NCBI RefSeq assembly: GCF_000213175.1
Contig: NW_009799099.1
Coordinates: 5,092,340 to 5,150,910 of the forward strand
Reading direction: 5' to 3'
Length of the DNA stretch: 58,571 nt
From: Neurospora tetrasperma FGSC 2508
Lineage: Eukaryota; Ascomycota; Sordariomycetes; Sordariales; Sordariaceae
Notes under the pieces: model-generated
What the model was told of the DNA's origin: nothing
The model's database searches: none
Seen by the model: only the letters and a program-made list of their open reading frames with translations
Position numbers and translations under genes: made by a program
In this document: in pieces, positions 21,757-33,441 of the stretch
Layout of the letters: every line of letters starts with the position of its first letter
Position numbering within the stretch: the stretch's first letter is position 1

Positions 21757-21930
21757 ATGCGGGGGCTTCGCCGGCCCCCTGCACCCCCGGCTACTAACCC
21801 TAACCCTGATTTCCTAGTAAGGTAAAAAACTATTTACAAGCGGGGGCCTCTCGCTGGCCCCCTGCACTCCCGGAACTAACCTTAACCCTAACCACTAACC
21901 CTAACCCTAATGTCCCCTAGAATGTAAAAA
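21757..21930. repeat. Tandem unit: GC hairpin plus interstitial telomere-like repeats
   Basis: Two adjacent related units of about 80-90 bp. Each starts with a GC-rich hairpin (GCGGGGGCTTCGCCGGCCCC and GCGGGGGCCTCTCGCTGGCC) followed by CTGCAC and then CCCTAA-type repeats (CTAACCCTAACCCTGAT at about 21793; a longer run at about 21,874-21,911). CCCTAA/TTAGGG is the standard filamentous-ascomycete telomere repeat. The rest of the neighbourhood is AT-rich. Confidence 0.8.
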
Positions 21931-22218
21931 GTTAGATTGGAATACGTAGAAAGCTAAATTAGAATAGAAGTTGGATATATCCAATTAATCGCCGCTAATT
22001 TTTTTTAGCGCTAATACTAAGACGGGAAGTACGGGAAGGTTCTTGGTAGCTAATCCTAACTTAAAAGCACAATACCAGCCAAAATATTACCAAATCTAAC
22101 CCTTCTCATCGGATTTCTATTATTTCGCCTATAAATTTAGTTATAAATATAGCAAATATTCTCAAAACGCTCTAATTAGCCTATATAATCTACTTCCAAT
22201 TACCCTATTATTATTAAC

Positions 22219-22590
22219 CCCCCCCGGGGTACTATAGGGACGCCCGTAATATAGTAGTATAGAGGACGCTTTTACTACTATTAGTATAAGTATATAGAAA
22301 GCTCTCGCGTTCAATTCCTTACTAGTAATTTATTTTTCTTTTTAAACACTCAATTATTATACTATTAATATCTCTTAGATCCTTCTTATCTTCTAATTTG
22401 TCTATTGTAAGTATAGTATGGGTATAGGCCTTTTAGGGGGAATAGAAAATATAAGACCGCTATAAGACGTACTATTTTTCGGTACTATTAATAATTATTC
22501 TAAAAAAGGGTATATTATAAGGTATTCGATTAGGGTATGTGGAATAAGTCGAGTTGAACTTCTTTTTTTTTTTTTTTTTTCTTTTTTTTT
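22219..22590 (+). repeat. Dispersed ~360-bp repeat, copy 1 (SINE-like)
   Basis: Clearly related to 39,789-40,160 over about 360 bp. Both start after a C-tract and share AGTATAG, GATCCTTCTTATCTT, TATATTATAAGGTATTCGATT and a final CTTCTTTTT tail. Near the left end are TAGTATAGAGG (A-box-like) and GTTCAATTCC (B-box-like), the internal promoter spacing of tRNA genes. It could be a tRNA-derived SINE, or simply a shared 3' region of a gypsy family. Confidence 0.6.
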
Positions 22591-22932
22591 TAAAGCCGGT
22601 AGTAAGATTTAGCCACCTAAATCCCGAGTTAGAATTTAAATTATAGTTAATAATAAGGGTAATATACTATTTTAGCCGGATAGAGAAAGAAATGCTAGCG
22701 GATTATACAATTATAGCCTTTTTTTTACAAAGAAGTTTATTTTTAGTTAGTAATACTATTTTAGTACTAACCTAACCTTTAATAATAGTACGTTAGTATT
22801 TAATAGCGAATAAATTACAACGTTCTTCTTCTTCTTTTAATATATTATTAATACACTATTCGAATTATAGATTATTATTTATGAAAATAATTAATATAGT
22901 TAATAGTTAATAGTTAATAAAAAATTGAATAC

Positions 22933-22984
22933 GAGAGAGAGAGAGAGAGAGAGAGAGAAAGAAAGAGAGAAAGAGAGAAAGAAA
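22933..22984 (+). repeat. GA microsatellite
   Basis: A run of GAGAGA grading into GAAAGAAAGAGAGAAAG. Confidence 0.9.
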
Positions 22985-25900
22985 TAAAAAAGATAGGAAA
23001 AACTAATTTTAAAAGGAATAGTACGCTTTATTATATTTTTAATATGTTAAGGAAGCTATAGTTAAATTATAATTATAATATATTTATATTATATCTATAT
23101 TACCCTATCCTCCTCTTAATTGCGGCGGTCTATTAATTGTATTCTTACGAACTCTTCTACAGGGCCTTCCTAAATTAGTCCTTAATCTAACTATTAAATT
23201 AGTTCTTTTAGAAGGAGTTATATTACTAATTCTATTATCCGGTAATCTATTATAATATTTACCGCTAGAAGTAGGCGCAATTGTAGGTAAAAGAATATTA
23301 ATTCCGCGAACTTCTAATAACAATCTACTATGAAATCTATTACAAAGTCTACTACATCCTCTACCTTAGGGCGGCCGGCCGTTATTAGTATTGTTATTAG
23401 AATCTTCGCTAATATTACCCAGTCCGGGACCTATTCGGCAAGCCCGGTTAATTATTAGAGGAGTCCGTTCGGATTGTATAGTAGTAATAGCTAACCGGGA
23501 ATTAACTATTAATTACGTCTTCTAATAATATCAAAGGTTCGGTAGCGATATATCTTATTTATTTTAATATATAAGGTATTAATAAATAAAGTTTTATTAA
23601 TTATAAGATTCTATGAAGTACGAATGCGAAATATAGCTATATAAAATAATCTAGCCGTAAAATCTTTCCTAAATATATTATATATAGTTCAGTCTAGCGT
23701 TTAGCCTTATAATATATATATTATAATAGTGTATACAATAATTAATAGGAATTGGATTCTAGTATAATAAGTAGCGCTTCGTTAAAATTTACAAGTAACC
23801 TAAAAGATAGGAATAATATAGATATCGATATTTGGGTAGTCTTCGAAGTAGGGAGGGCCGTAGTAGTTGGGAAAGTATATTAGAATAATAAAAGGGGGAT
23901 CGCCGGCTTTGGGATTGTAAGATATAAAGTTAATAAATATTTATTAATGTAGTAGGTTCCTAGTTTACTAAATATTATATTGTTAATTAGCATCCTATAT
24001 AGTATTAATAATTATATTTATCGAACCGTTAATTAACTCTCCTTCAATTTAGAAATTCTCTATAAGTATAACCTTACTACTAATTATTAGAATTAATTTA
24101 TTATACAAATTACTAACTTTAGTATAATTATTAGCTTTAGTATTCTAAGGATTATTAGCAGCCTTAATTATAAATATTAGCCGGTTTAAGGCTTTTAAAT
24201 AGCTAAGATTATATTTATTAATTATAATATTAGTTGGATAAATGTATAAGGTACTAGTAAAATTTAATTGGTTATTAATAGGTAGTATTTATTTGCAACG
24301 GGTTAATAATAATTCCTAATAACGGATAGTAAGGGTATTAGTTCTTAAGCCTTCTAATACTTTACGGAATTTAGCTTAGTTATTACTCTATTAGTAGATA
24401 ATTTGTTTAAATTTAATATTCTAATCGAATATAAAGTAGTAAATACGATTACTATATTAGATATAGTTTAGTTTTCCCTCTTTTCTTTTGCGCTATTACT
24501 CCTCTATATCGTTAGGAAGTCTATTAGTATTATCGTCTCCGGCTGCTTTAAGTTGGGTATTGGGATTATTAGTAAATTGAAGAGGTTTTTGGTAATATAG
24601 TGCTTTCTGGCTAATAGAAGGTAATTAAAAGAAATCCCCAAGTAGAAGAATATTAATACTATTAAAGAATCGATATTAATTCTTTAAAAATATTTATTGT
24701 AACTTTTTATTAATAAAGTATATATTTCTCATTCCTAATATAGACTTTTCGTTTATAATGAAATATTTGTACTTTCTGAGCTCTCTTTGAATGTTGGAAA
24801 GTTTGATACTATTAAGCCTATTCAAAGTACTAATATTAAAGGGGAGTTTGAGAAGGGAATGGATTGTATAGTTGTCGATATTATTGGTGGTTATATTAGT
24901 AGGAGTAGTAATAATAATAGGTTTAGGAAGATCCCTAGCTATATTGATAAAGTTATAAGAAAATAGCCGAATAAAATGGGATTTGTTAGTACTGCCTTTA
25001 CTACTGATTTAAAGAAGTAGTTATTGGGGAGCCTTATTATTAAAAATAGTACGGTAATAATTAGTAAATAAATTAAATATTATACGTTACTTGGGATTGA
25101 GGGTATTAGATATATATTGCGTAATAGGTTTAGGATTTAGAAGGTTAAAGCTAGTTTTCTATACTTTTTAGTAATTACTGGCTTGATTAAGAAATTCTTA
25201 ATATTTAATTATATAATTGTTATATTAGTTATAAGTAAGGTCGATAGGCCGATGTTCTAAAATATTACTTAGATTTTCCTCGATAATACGATTGGGTATA
25301 TTCTTATAGAAATGTTAGTAGATATTAAAGATATAAAGATATGAAGATATGTGTTATTGATTTTACCTTGCAATGTCTTCCTAGCCCAGCTTATCGGCTT
25401 CCTCTTTTTAATTAGGAGGCTTAAAGTTATTTTCTAGTTCTAGGGTAGGAAGTTCACCGTAATAATTATTTAGATAATTATATTCTTAGTAATATATATT
25501 AAATACTTCCTTAAGGGATTAATATTATATACTATTAATAGTATGAAGGTTATCCGGCCGGTGGTAAGGGTAGTAAAGTATAAGTTTAACCCGGGCGTAA
25601 CTAGCCCGGTTTTCTTCCACTTTATATAGGGGAAAGTAATTAAGAACCCTTAATTTAGCGTAGTTTATAAGAGGTTTAGTCTATAGTCTAAGGTCGAAGG
25701 TAATAAGAAATTCGAAATAGGATATATTAGTATACTTCTTTTCTTAATTTATATACTTTTAGTAGGGGGATTTGGTTTACCGAATACAGTTAGTAGTATT
25801 AATATAAATACTTCCTCTTTTATTATTATTAATTTAATTAGTAGCGGTAGCGGTATTAGCGGCTTCGGCGGCAGTATTTTATCTTCTCTATTTATTAATA

Positions 25901-28439
25901 AGAAGATTTATATTAGGATTAGCGATAATAATACTTTAGTAATTATAATAACGGTAGTTAATTATAATAATTCTTTTAGTACTCTCTTACAAAAGAAAGT
26001 CTATAAGAATATAATAAACTTTTTAAATAGACCAATTACGCTCAGTAATAAATTTATTTATAAATTTTATTATAAATTATTTAATTGGTTGCCTTGCCGT
26101 AATATTGGGAATTACTTCGGTAGCGATTTCTATATAGTTTTTTATCCTATTTTCGGCTCTAAAAATATATTTAGTAATGTAATTGGATATAGTATTTATA
26201 TTTATATATAATTGAATATTAGTATTAATTATCTAATTTAATATGATACTTGAATTATACTAATTAAAGACTATATTATTCCGTTTACTATTAAAAAGCT
26301 AGAACCTAGGGTTAATATACGTTGTAAGAAGAGGATTATTGTATAATTTGTAGGGGAAATAAAAACGATAGACTTTCTATTTAGGTATTGGAAATTCGAG
26401 ATTTGGAATCTGGCGATTACCGGGAAAGGCGCGGACTTACCGGCGAGCTTAAAGATAATAGGCATTACTATAAGTATAATATTAAAATCGGTTAATTATA
26501 TCTATAAGCTCCCTAAATATAGGCTTAATCTAATTATAAGGTCAATTTAATATATTAGTATAATTAATATAATTTTATAGTATTAAAACTAGTATAGCCG
26601 GAGGGGGGGCCGGACTATAAACCAGGGCAGGATTTTGAACTTCTTAATTTCCGGGCGGGGTACCACTAAATTTAATATTATTAACATTTTTATTTTCATT
26701 TTTACTATTACTCTAAAGATTTTAAATTCGGACCTGTGAATTATTAACCTAAGCCTATGAATTTTAGGCCTAAGCCTATGAATTAATAGTTTAAGCCTGG
26801 GAGTTGTTAGTTTAAGGATTATGGGGTTCTATAATATTAGTATATTGGGTTATAGCTAGGATATCAGTTTCTTAGGTTATAATTAGGACTTTTGTACATT
26901 AGGTACGAGGAGTGCCTTTTAGGTCTTTATTTAGGCTAAAATATACTTTATTTAACTATTTAATATAATAAAGCGCTAAATTATATAGAGTAATATAGTA
27001 ACCTTATAATTTAGTAAATTCTTATCGAATTCTTAAATTAGTAAGATTAGGGGTATTAATATTATTTACCTAATAAACGCTATTGGTATAGTTAATTCCT
27101 CGAGTTTAAAATTCCAACCTTTATTAATAATTATTAAATTCAAATTTAGGGATAAGGATATATTCTTTGGAAAATTTAAAGCGCTTATAGAAATAGTAGG
27201 TAGCGATATAGGGGTTCGTAAGAATATTTCTTCGAAAAATTATCCGGCGCTTATTATTATTAAATTTTAATTATAATTTATAATTGGGTATATATCTTAC
27301 TAAATTATCCTAATAAAGATTAATTATATTAAATATTATAAATATAACCAGTATACTTAAGAAATTAATATATAAAGAAAGTTTATAAGATTTTTAAATC
27401 TAATATAATTAAATACTTCGAAGTATATTAGTAAATCGAATAATAGAGTTAGTAAGAGTAATAGCTTTTTATTACGAACTTCGAAATAATCCTTAAAACG
27501 TTATAGATTAACGAAGGTTTTGGGATCGAACCTAAAGTAATCTATATAGTATATACTCTTACCGTTAACCTAACTACGTATTATAGAGTTAAATACAATA
27601 TATCGGAACCGTTTATATCGAATAAAACGGTTATTATACTACCTTATTATATACTAAACTTAATTATTAAACTTTACTATTTTTAACCGAAGGGTAAAAT
27701 ATTTAATTATATTATAAGGGAAGAGGGTTGGGAAGGCCTAAGATATAATAGGCTAATTATAGCGAAATTCGTTAATAGGTTAACTTCAAAGAGGTCCTTA
27801 TTGAATATAGATACGAGGTTCTACTGGTGGCGGAGGGGCTAGGGGCTAGCTGGGAGATAGAGGCTTAGGCGTTGGGATTTAAATAATTGAAGGATTAGGG
27901 TTTGGAATTGGGCTAAAGATTAGTGCTTAACTTCCGGGTGGTTAACTTTCGGGTTATTAACCTCCGGGCGGCTAGTTATCCGGTATATTTACAACTAGTA
28001 CCGGAGTAAAGTTAGGATCCGGTATTATATTTCTACGAAGTTGGGCTTTCAATTAATTAATATTATTTATTAACCCCCCGATAAGATTTAGCGCCGTAGC
28101 GATTTTAAACTCTTTAGTTTCATTGAAAATTTCTTATAATTATATTTAATCTTCTTTATTAAGGTCCTTAATATTAATGTCGTTGGCCGGTATAATAATA
28201 ATATTATTAAGTATATCCCTATCCTCCGGTAATTAATTAAGGCAGTCTTGAATAATATTAATATCGGTATATTTAAGGTAGTATTCTTTTAAGAAGCGAA
28301 GCTATTACTCGATTTTATAGTAATTAACCTTAAAATCTCTTTGAATTTAGTTAACGATATAGCGTTAATTCCGAACGTTCTATACTTTAACTAAAACAAT
28401 ATCGATTTCTTATAGTAGTCTAGGGAGTTAACGGCAAAT

Positions 28440-28790
28440 ATACGAAATATTTTAAAGAAAGTTGATGCAATAGCCTCGATATTTGCGCTGAGCACTACTA
28501 AAGATATAAATATTTGGCAATATCAATAATAAATCTAAGAATGGAATCCAGGAAAGTAAAGAAAGATTTACCGACAAAGATATGGACCCTCGAGATAAGC
28601 ATCTCTTTAATAGGATCAAGCCGTAGTAATTGAGATACTGGATCATTCTCATCGTAAGTGCCAAAATCCATCTAATTCTCGGCACTATAAAGAAAGGGGT
28701 CGTTGGGTTACAATTCGGAATCGGTACAGCAATAGCGGTCACATACACCTTCCCTATTAGGGGTTATCTCAAACCACTTCTCTTTATAAC
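28440..28790. other. Less-mutated patch inside RIP DNA
   Basis: This segment has more CA/TG words and open frames on both strands (about 98-110 codons) than its surroundings. No domain was recognised and no terminal repeats or duplication were found. It may be a fragment of a younger insertion. Confidence 0.4.
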
Positions 28791-29149
28791 ATTAGTAATA
28801 TTATTAAACTACTATATTAAATTTCCTATAAAAGGTAAGATTCATTTAATAATCAGCTTTGGGAATGGCTCGGGCAGTTATATCACCGTTAAATGCCGGG
28901 TTAGGCTTATACTCGATATTACCTATACTAAGAAATCGAATACTAGGGGTACATTTATATAAAGGTTTTCTTATATCCGGTGGCCGACCTCTTCTTAGTA
29001 ATTAGGGTAGTGGCTATAATTGTAATTTAGGTGTCTCGAGAGTACTATAATTAGTAATATAATTATTGATATCAAATATAGTATTTGGGGTATTAAGAGG
29101 ATTCCTTATTCTGGGAAGGTGGGTAGGATCTCTAATACCAAATTCTTCG

Positions 29150-30600
29150 AAGAAGTTGTTATCGTCGTCTACAAAATTATAAATATACTACTTATCGCTA
29201 TCCTGATTATTATTTTCATTAATTTAGTCCTAGTATAACCAGTAATAATCATATTCAATATTATACTTATTAAAGAAATCCCGCCGGGGATATTCTCGCT
29301 TATAATAAATATAGACTTTAGCTTTATTACGAATATTGTAATTGGGACTGTCGTATATATATATAACGCAGAAGTTGGTAATAGGGTCGCGGTCAACGGG
29401 GCGGCGTAGTTAATAACACACCGGGCAAATGAAATACAGTACATTATTATCGTCTAGAATATCTTGCACAATATTACTAGAAGAATTAAGTTGGCTAGAA
29501 TTATTTAGTCTATAATTAGGGTATATATCTAGCTCCCTATATACCGGATCGATATATTAATTACGAGGCCATTTTTAATAGCAATGAACACAAATCTTTA
29601 TCTGAAACTAAATATTGGTATTAAAGAGAGGGACACAGATAATGCAATAAGGTGAACCATTTGGACGGCGATCACGAGTATAGCGGGATAAATTATATAC
29701 CCGGTATACGAATTGAAATTGCAAAGGGTCTATCTCTTAAAGGCTCGGGTATTATCGTACAATAAGGGTAGCCAAAGAAGGTATTAGTAAAACCTCTTCT
29801 TATTTATGTTTTTATTAACAGTAATTACATTAGATTTCTTTCAACTTAGTACGCACTTGAGCAGTCTCTTTGTCGTCCTATAAATACTTGCCTCGCCTGA
29901 AAATCTTGGGAGCTTTTAATAATAATTACATAACTTAATCCTTAATTTACTAAAACTTAGGCTTATATATTTTGAACCGGTAAGATTTGGGCTGCTGAGC
30001 TAGTAGTTGTTGGGGGGGTTGTTGAGCTTCTTGAATAGGGCGAAAATTGGCAATCGGGGAGGTTATTTATTAATACGTTGTCTTATTTGCCTCTAAATAT
30101 TTGCAATAGCATCCCGGTCATCTTGAAATTCGGTTTCTATTAAGCCTTATCCTCGGAGAGATTTTTTAGCCCACTATTCAAAAAACCATTATTATTAATA
30201 ACCGGCTTACTACTATCGTTATTATTCAAGAAATTATAATTGGTATTACCCTAGCGGTCGTTACCCTAGCGGTTGTTGTATAGGCTATAGTTAGATAACC
30301 TACTACCGCTATCATTCTCTTACTTCAAACTCTTCTTATATAACCGTATAACGGCCAAATATTCCAATTTCTTATTATTACTAGCCTTATTGAACTTCCA
30401 ATAATTCTTAGGTAGAAATATTAATATCTTTACTATTAAAACGTTAGTAGGGATTTAAGCGTTAAAATGCCAGACGTTGCAATGGCGGTACTTGAAATAC
30501 CGGGCCTTAAAATACCGGAATTTAAAGTTGAAATACCGGAGCTTGAGGTAGTTTATAGGCGGCATTAAAAAACGCTTATAGGATCGGGGGACGTTAAGTA
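29150..30600 (-). pseudogene. Cysteine-rich degenerate reading frame, family unknown
   Basis: On the minus strand, frames interrupted mainly by TAA/TAG (probable former CAA/CAG) contain several Cys pairs: CNYC (about 29.83 kb), CIIC and CVHC (about 29.6 kb) and CPVC (about 29.4 kb), with charged and aromatic segments between. This looks like a zinc-ribbon or multi-zinc-finger protein of a mutated mobile element. I do not recognise the family, and reading frame shifts occur. Confidence 0.4.
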
Positions 30601-31969
30601 CATCGTATACGGGCTTTGTTTAGAGAAAATAATAAAGTATTATCGGGAAGTCTTTTACTGCTAGTAAGGGTGGATAGCGCGTTGGAAGCCAATGCTCGGA
30701 TTAATAATTATCGCTTTTGTTTAAGAGTCTAGTTCTAAATAATAAAGGAAATATTAATTATTCAAATACCAGCCATAGAACCTATTAATATAGTTTAAGT
30801 CGCACCCGCAACCCCCCGCGGCTCGGATCTTAACCCTCAAGGGCACCATTCACCCGCAAGTGGTGGATCGATACGGTATACTAGGTTTATGGTAGGATTG
30901 ACGTATTTTGAAGGATTTACCGTTAAACAGACAATACGGGTTAATTAGCTAGCTAATAGAAAGGGAACGATAGATTAGAGATAGATTAAATATTAATTTA
31001 CCGCCTTATTACAACAAGTATCGTATATTACTATATAAATATTAGGATCTCTTTTACTAATAAAAGCTTATATCAATTTAACCTTTTTATATATCCTATA
31101 CTTCCGAGTTGTTACCTCCATCTTATATAATTAAATAACCGATTTAATTAAATGACCAAATAAAAGAAAGATAGAAAACGAAAGCTAAAACCGATAATTT
31201 ATTACTAAGAATCTGCAATAATAGTACCAAACCCAACGGAGTAACTTCGCCCTTCCAGCTTCGCCCTACTAATCTACGTACGGCCGATTAGGTGCCCTAC
31301 ACTAACGGGTCGATATTTATATTTTAGTCTTATCTATAATAGTAATAAAGTTAGTAGAGGATGCAAGGAGGGGATGCGAAGAGGGGAAGTAACCCGGCTT
31401 TAAACCGTTCGTACGTGCGTTTGGTTTTAGTAGCGAGTAGCTACTTTAGCAAGTACCGTTATAGATGGGTAAATAATTAAACCCAAACTACTATAGGATA
31501 GTATTAAAGTTGATCTCAAATATAAGATATTGGTTGTATTGAATTTATTGAAGAGGAGAGGGTTCGAGGGTCGAGAGGTAGGGGGAGACGAAATTCTTAT
31601 ACCCTTTTGGGAGGTAGCCGGGAGGTAACTAATAGTTACTAGAAATTTCTACCGATTAGGTTAACAATTGGATTCATAGTAGGGTTAATTAGTAAATAGT
31701 ATTGCAATTACTTTATTAGTATTAAAAGATAGAAGGTATCGGTCATCGGTAGCTTCCGCAGTATACCCCGCAAACAAAGTAATACGCAGTTAAATAATAC
31801 AAACGGTCGCGTAATTGTTTGAAGGCTTTAAATTAATAGATATTAACGATTCTAGATAATTCCTAGTATTGCGCACTGGTTGCAGCAATAAAAGAGTATT
31901 AGTATTAATAATTAAAGGTGGTAGTAGGGGTAATGATTGAAAGTAGTGGACTAGGCGATAACGTGAATA

Positions 31970-32215
31970 GTAATATAGCCGGTGTACTAACTTACTGGAG
32001 TACCAGACTCACCGGGAGTGACAGATAGCCGGCCACACAAACCACAATCGCATACAAAGCTGCAAAATAGCTGCGCAACAATTTAGTAGAATTTCATTTG
32101 CAAGACTGCGCAACACCGCATACCAAACTACATCGCTGTAAAAAGCGAAATATATAATAAGATAATTATTCTGCACATGATTCTTCATTTGCAATCTAAT
32201 GCACGCTCGGGATAT
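31970..32215. other. Less-mutated patch, possible short insertion
   Basis: CA/TG-rich sequence (ACCACAATCGCATACAAAGC and similar) within AT-rich DNA. No open frame of note, no terminal repeats or duplication recognised. Confidence 0.35.
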
Positions 32216-32822
32216 ACAGCTATAATATATTAAAAGGGACTAAAATACGGATTTCTATCGCAGCGCACGGGCCTCGAATTAAACTCAACGATAGAGTTTC
32301 CTTTTTGGGACATAGGGCTCCGTAATTAATGGTATTTGGACCGCTATAAATAGAACCGCCGCTCCTTCCTCGCTTCGACGTAGGCCTATAGTACTACGAC
32401 CTCTAGTATAGATAATCTATAATACTTCCTGGGCCCGACGACGAATCTTTGTGAAGGAATGGGCGTTCCAATAAATTTATTTCCTATACTACTAATTCAT
32501 ATACTTATACTTTTTATCTAATATAGTAATTATAGTACTAAATAGCAGTTAGTAGTAAGTAATAATAAGTAGTAGGTAATAATCCTAATGCTTATACTTT
32601 TTGAACTTGTATATATAATCCCTCTTCCCCTCGCCTTTTAAATTTCTCCCTTTTCTCTTTTTTTCTCCAGCGGCGGTTCAATCCCTTAAAGTAAATAATA
32701 TTATTCCCTTCTCTACGTAATACTAATCTATTTCCTCCAATTCTTTTAATACTCTTAAATACCCTACTATACGCTATTCCCTTTTATTAGTTCGGCTTCG
32801 CCCCCGGGCTCCGGCTCCTAAA

Positions 32823-32962
32823 TGTCATAGCATAGCCGGACGGGTACCCAGAGCACCAGCCACTGGGCAATAGGGGTGCCGGGCACAGGGCACTATGGTA
32901 CATCGGACGGAATAAAGCTCCTAATCTTATTCATAGGCTTCTAAATTAAGAAGGCGGTGACA
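32823..32962. repeat. Possible LTR-like fragment (TGTCA...TGACA ends)
   Basis: A GC-richer 140-bp patch starts TGTCATAGC and ends GGTGACA, the same terminal pattern as the other LTRs in this window. The flanks (CTAAA left, AATAC right) do not match, so no target duplication is seen. It could be one LTR of the plus-strand gypsy remnant that follows, but there is no second copy in view. Confidence 0.35.
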
Positions 32963-33441
32963 AATACCAGTTCTGACTTATATATCTAGGACTACAATAC
33001 CCTCGTTTACCAACTTCCTTTTCTTCCTTAAACTTAATATTACTTTAATTTATAACTTCTAATCTTACAATCGAATCTCTCGTAGAATTACGCTTTTACA
33101 TAATATTAAGTATTATTCTTTAATTAATTGGGGACGGCACTAAACATCCCAACCGAACTACCTCGGATTGATTGTCGCGAGCGAACTAAACGACACTTAA
33201 CCCTCGAACGGTCATAATTTGAATGAAAATGCGCCTACCCCTATTAATCTAATATTATAGCGAAGGAGGTGTACTTAAGGAAGGCCACTAGTAATAGCAA
33301 AGCCAATACAATATAGCCCGCTTCTTATATAAAACCGAAAACCCCCAACCAGCCTAAGGGAACTAAGCGGTCCACTAGGCCTTTAAACTAATACCAAACA
33401 GAGGAGTCCTTCTACTCTTCCGCCGACTTCCAAATTAAAAT

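Larger units (their letters stand above)
20733..32822. other. RIP-degraded repeat DNA, mostly unassigned
   Basis: About 12 kb of AT-rich sequence with abundant TA and few intact reading frames. I could not assign an element family to most of it. Long frames with Gln-to-stop changes can be followed on the plus strand (about 24.7-27.8 kb) and on the minus strand (about 29.1-30.6 kb), so it probably consists of mutated transposons. Sub-features listed separately are telomere-like repeats (21.8 kb), a SINE-like repeat copy (22.2 kb), a GA microsatellite (22.9 kb) and patches of less mutated sequence (28.4 and 32.0 kb). Confidence 0.7.
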
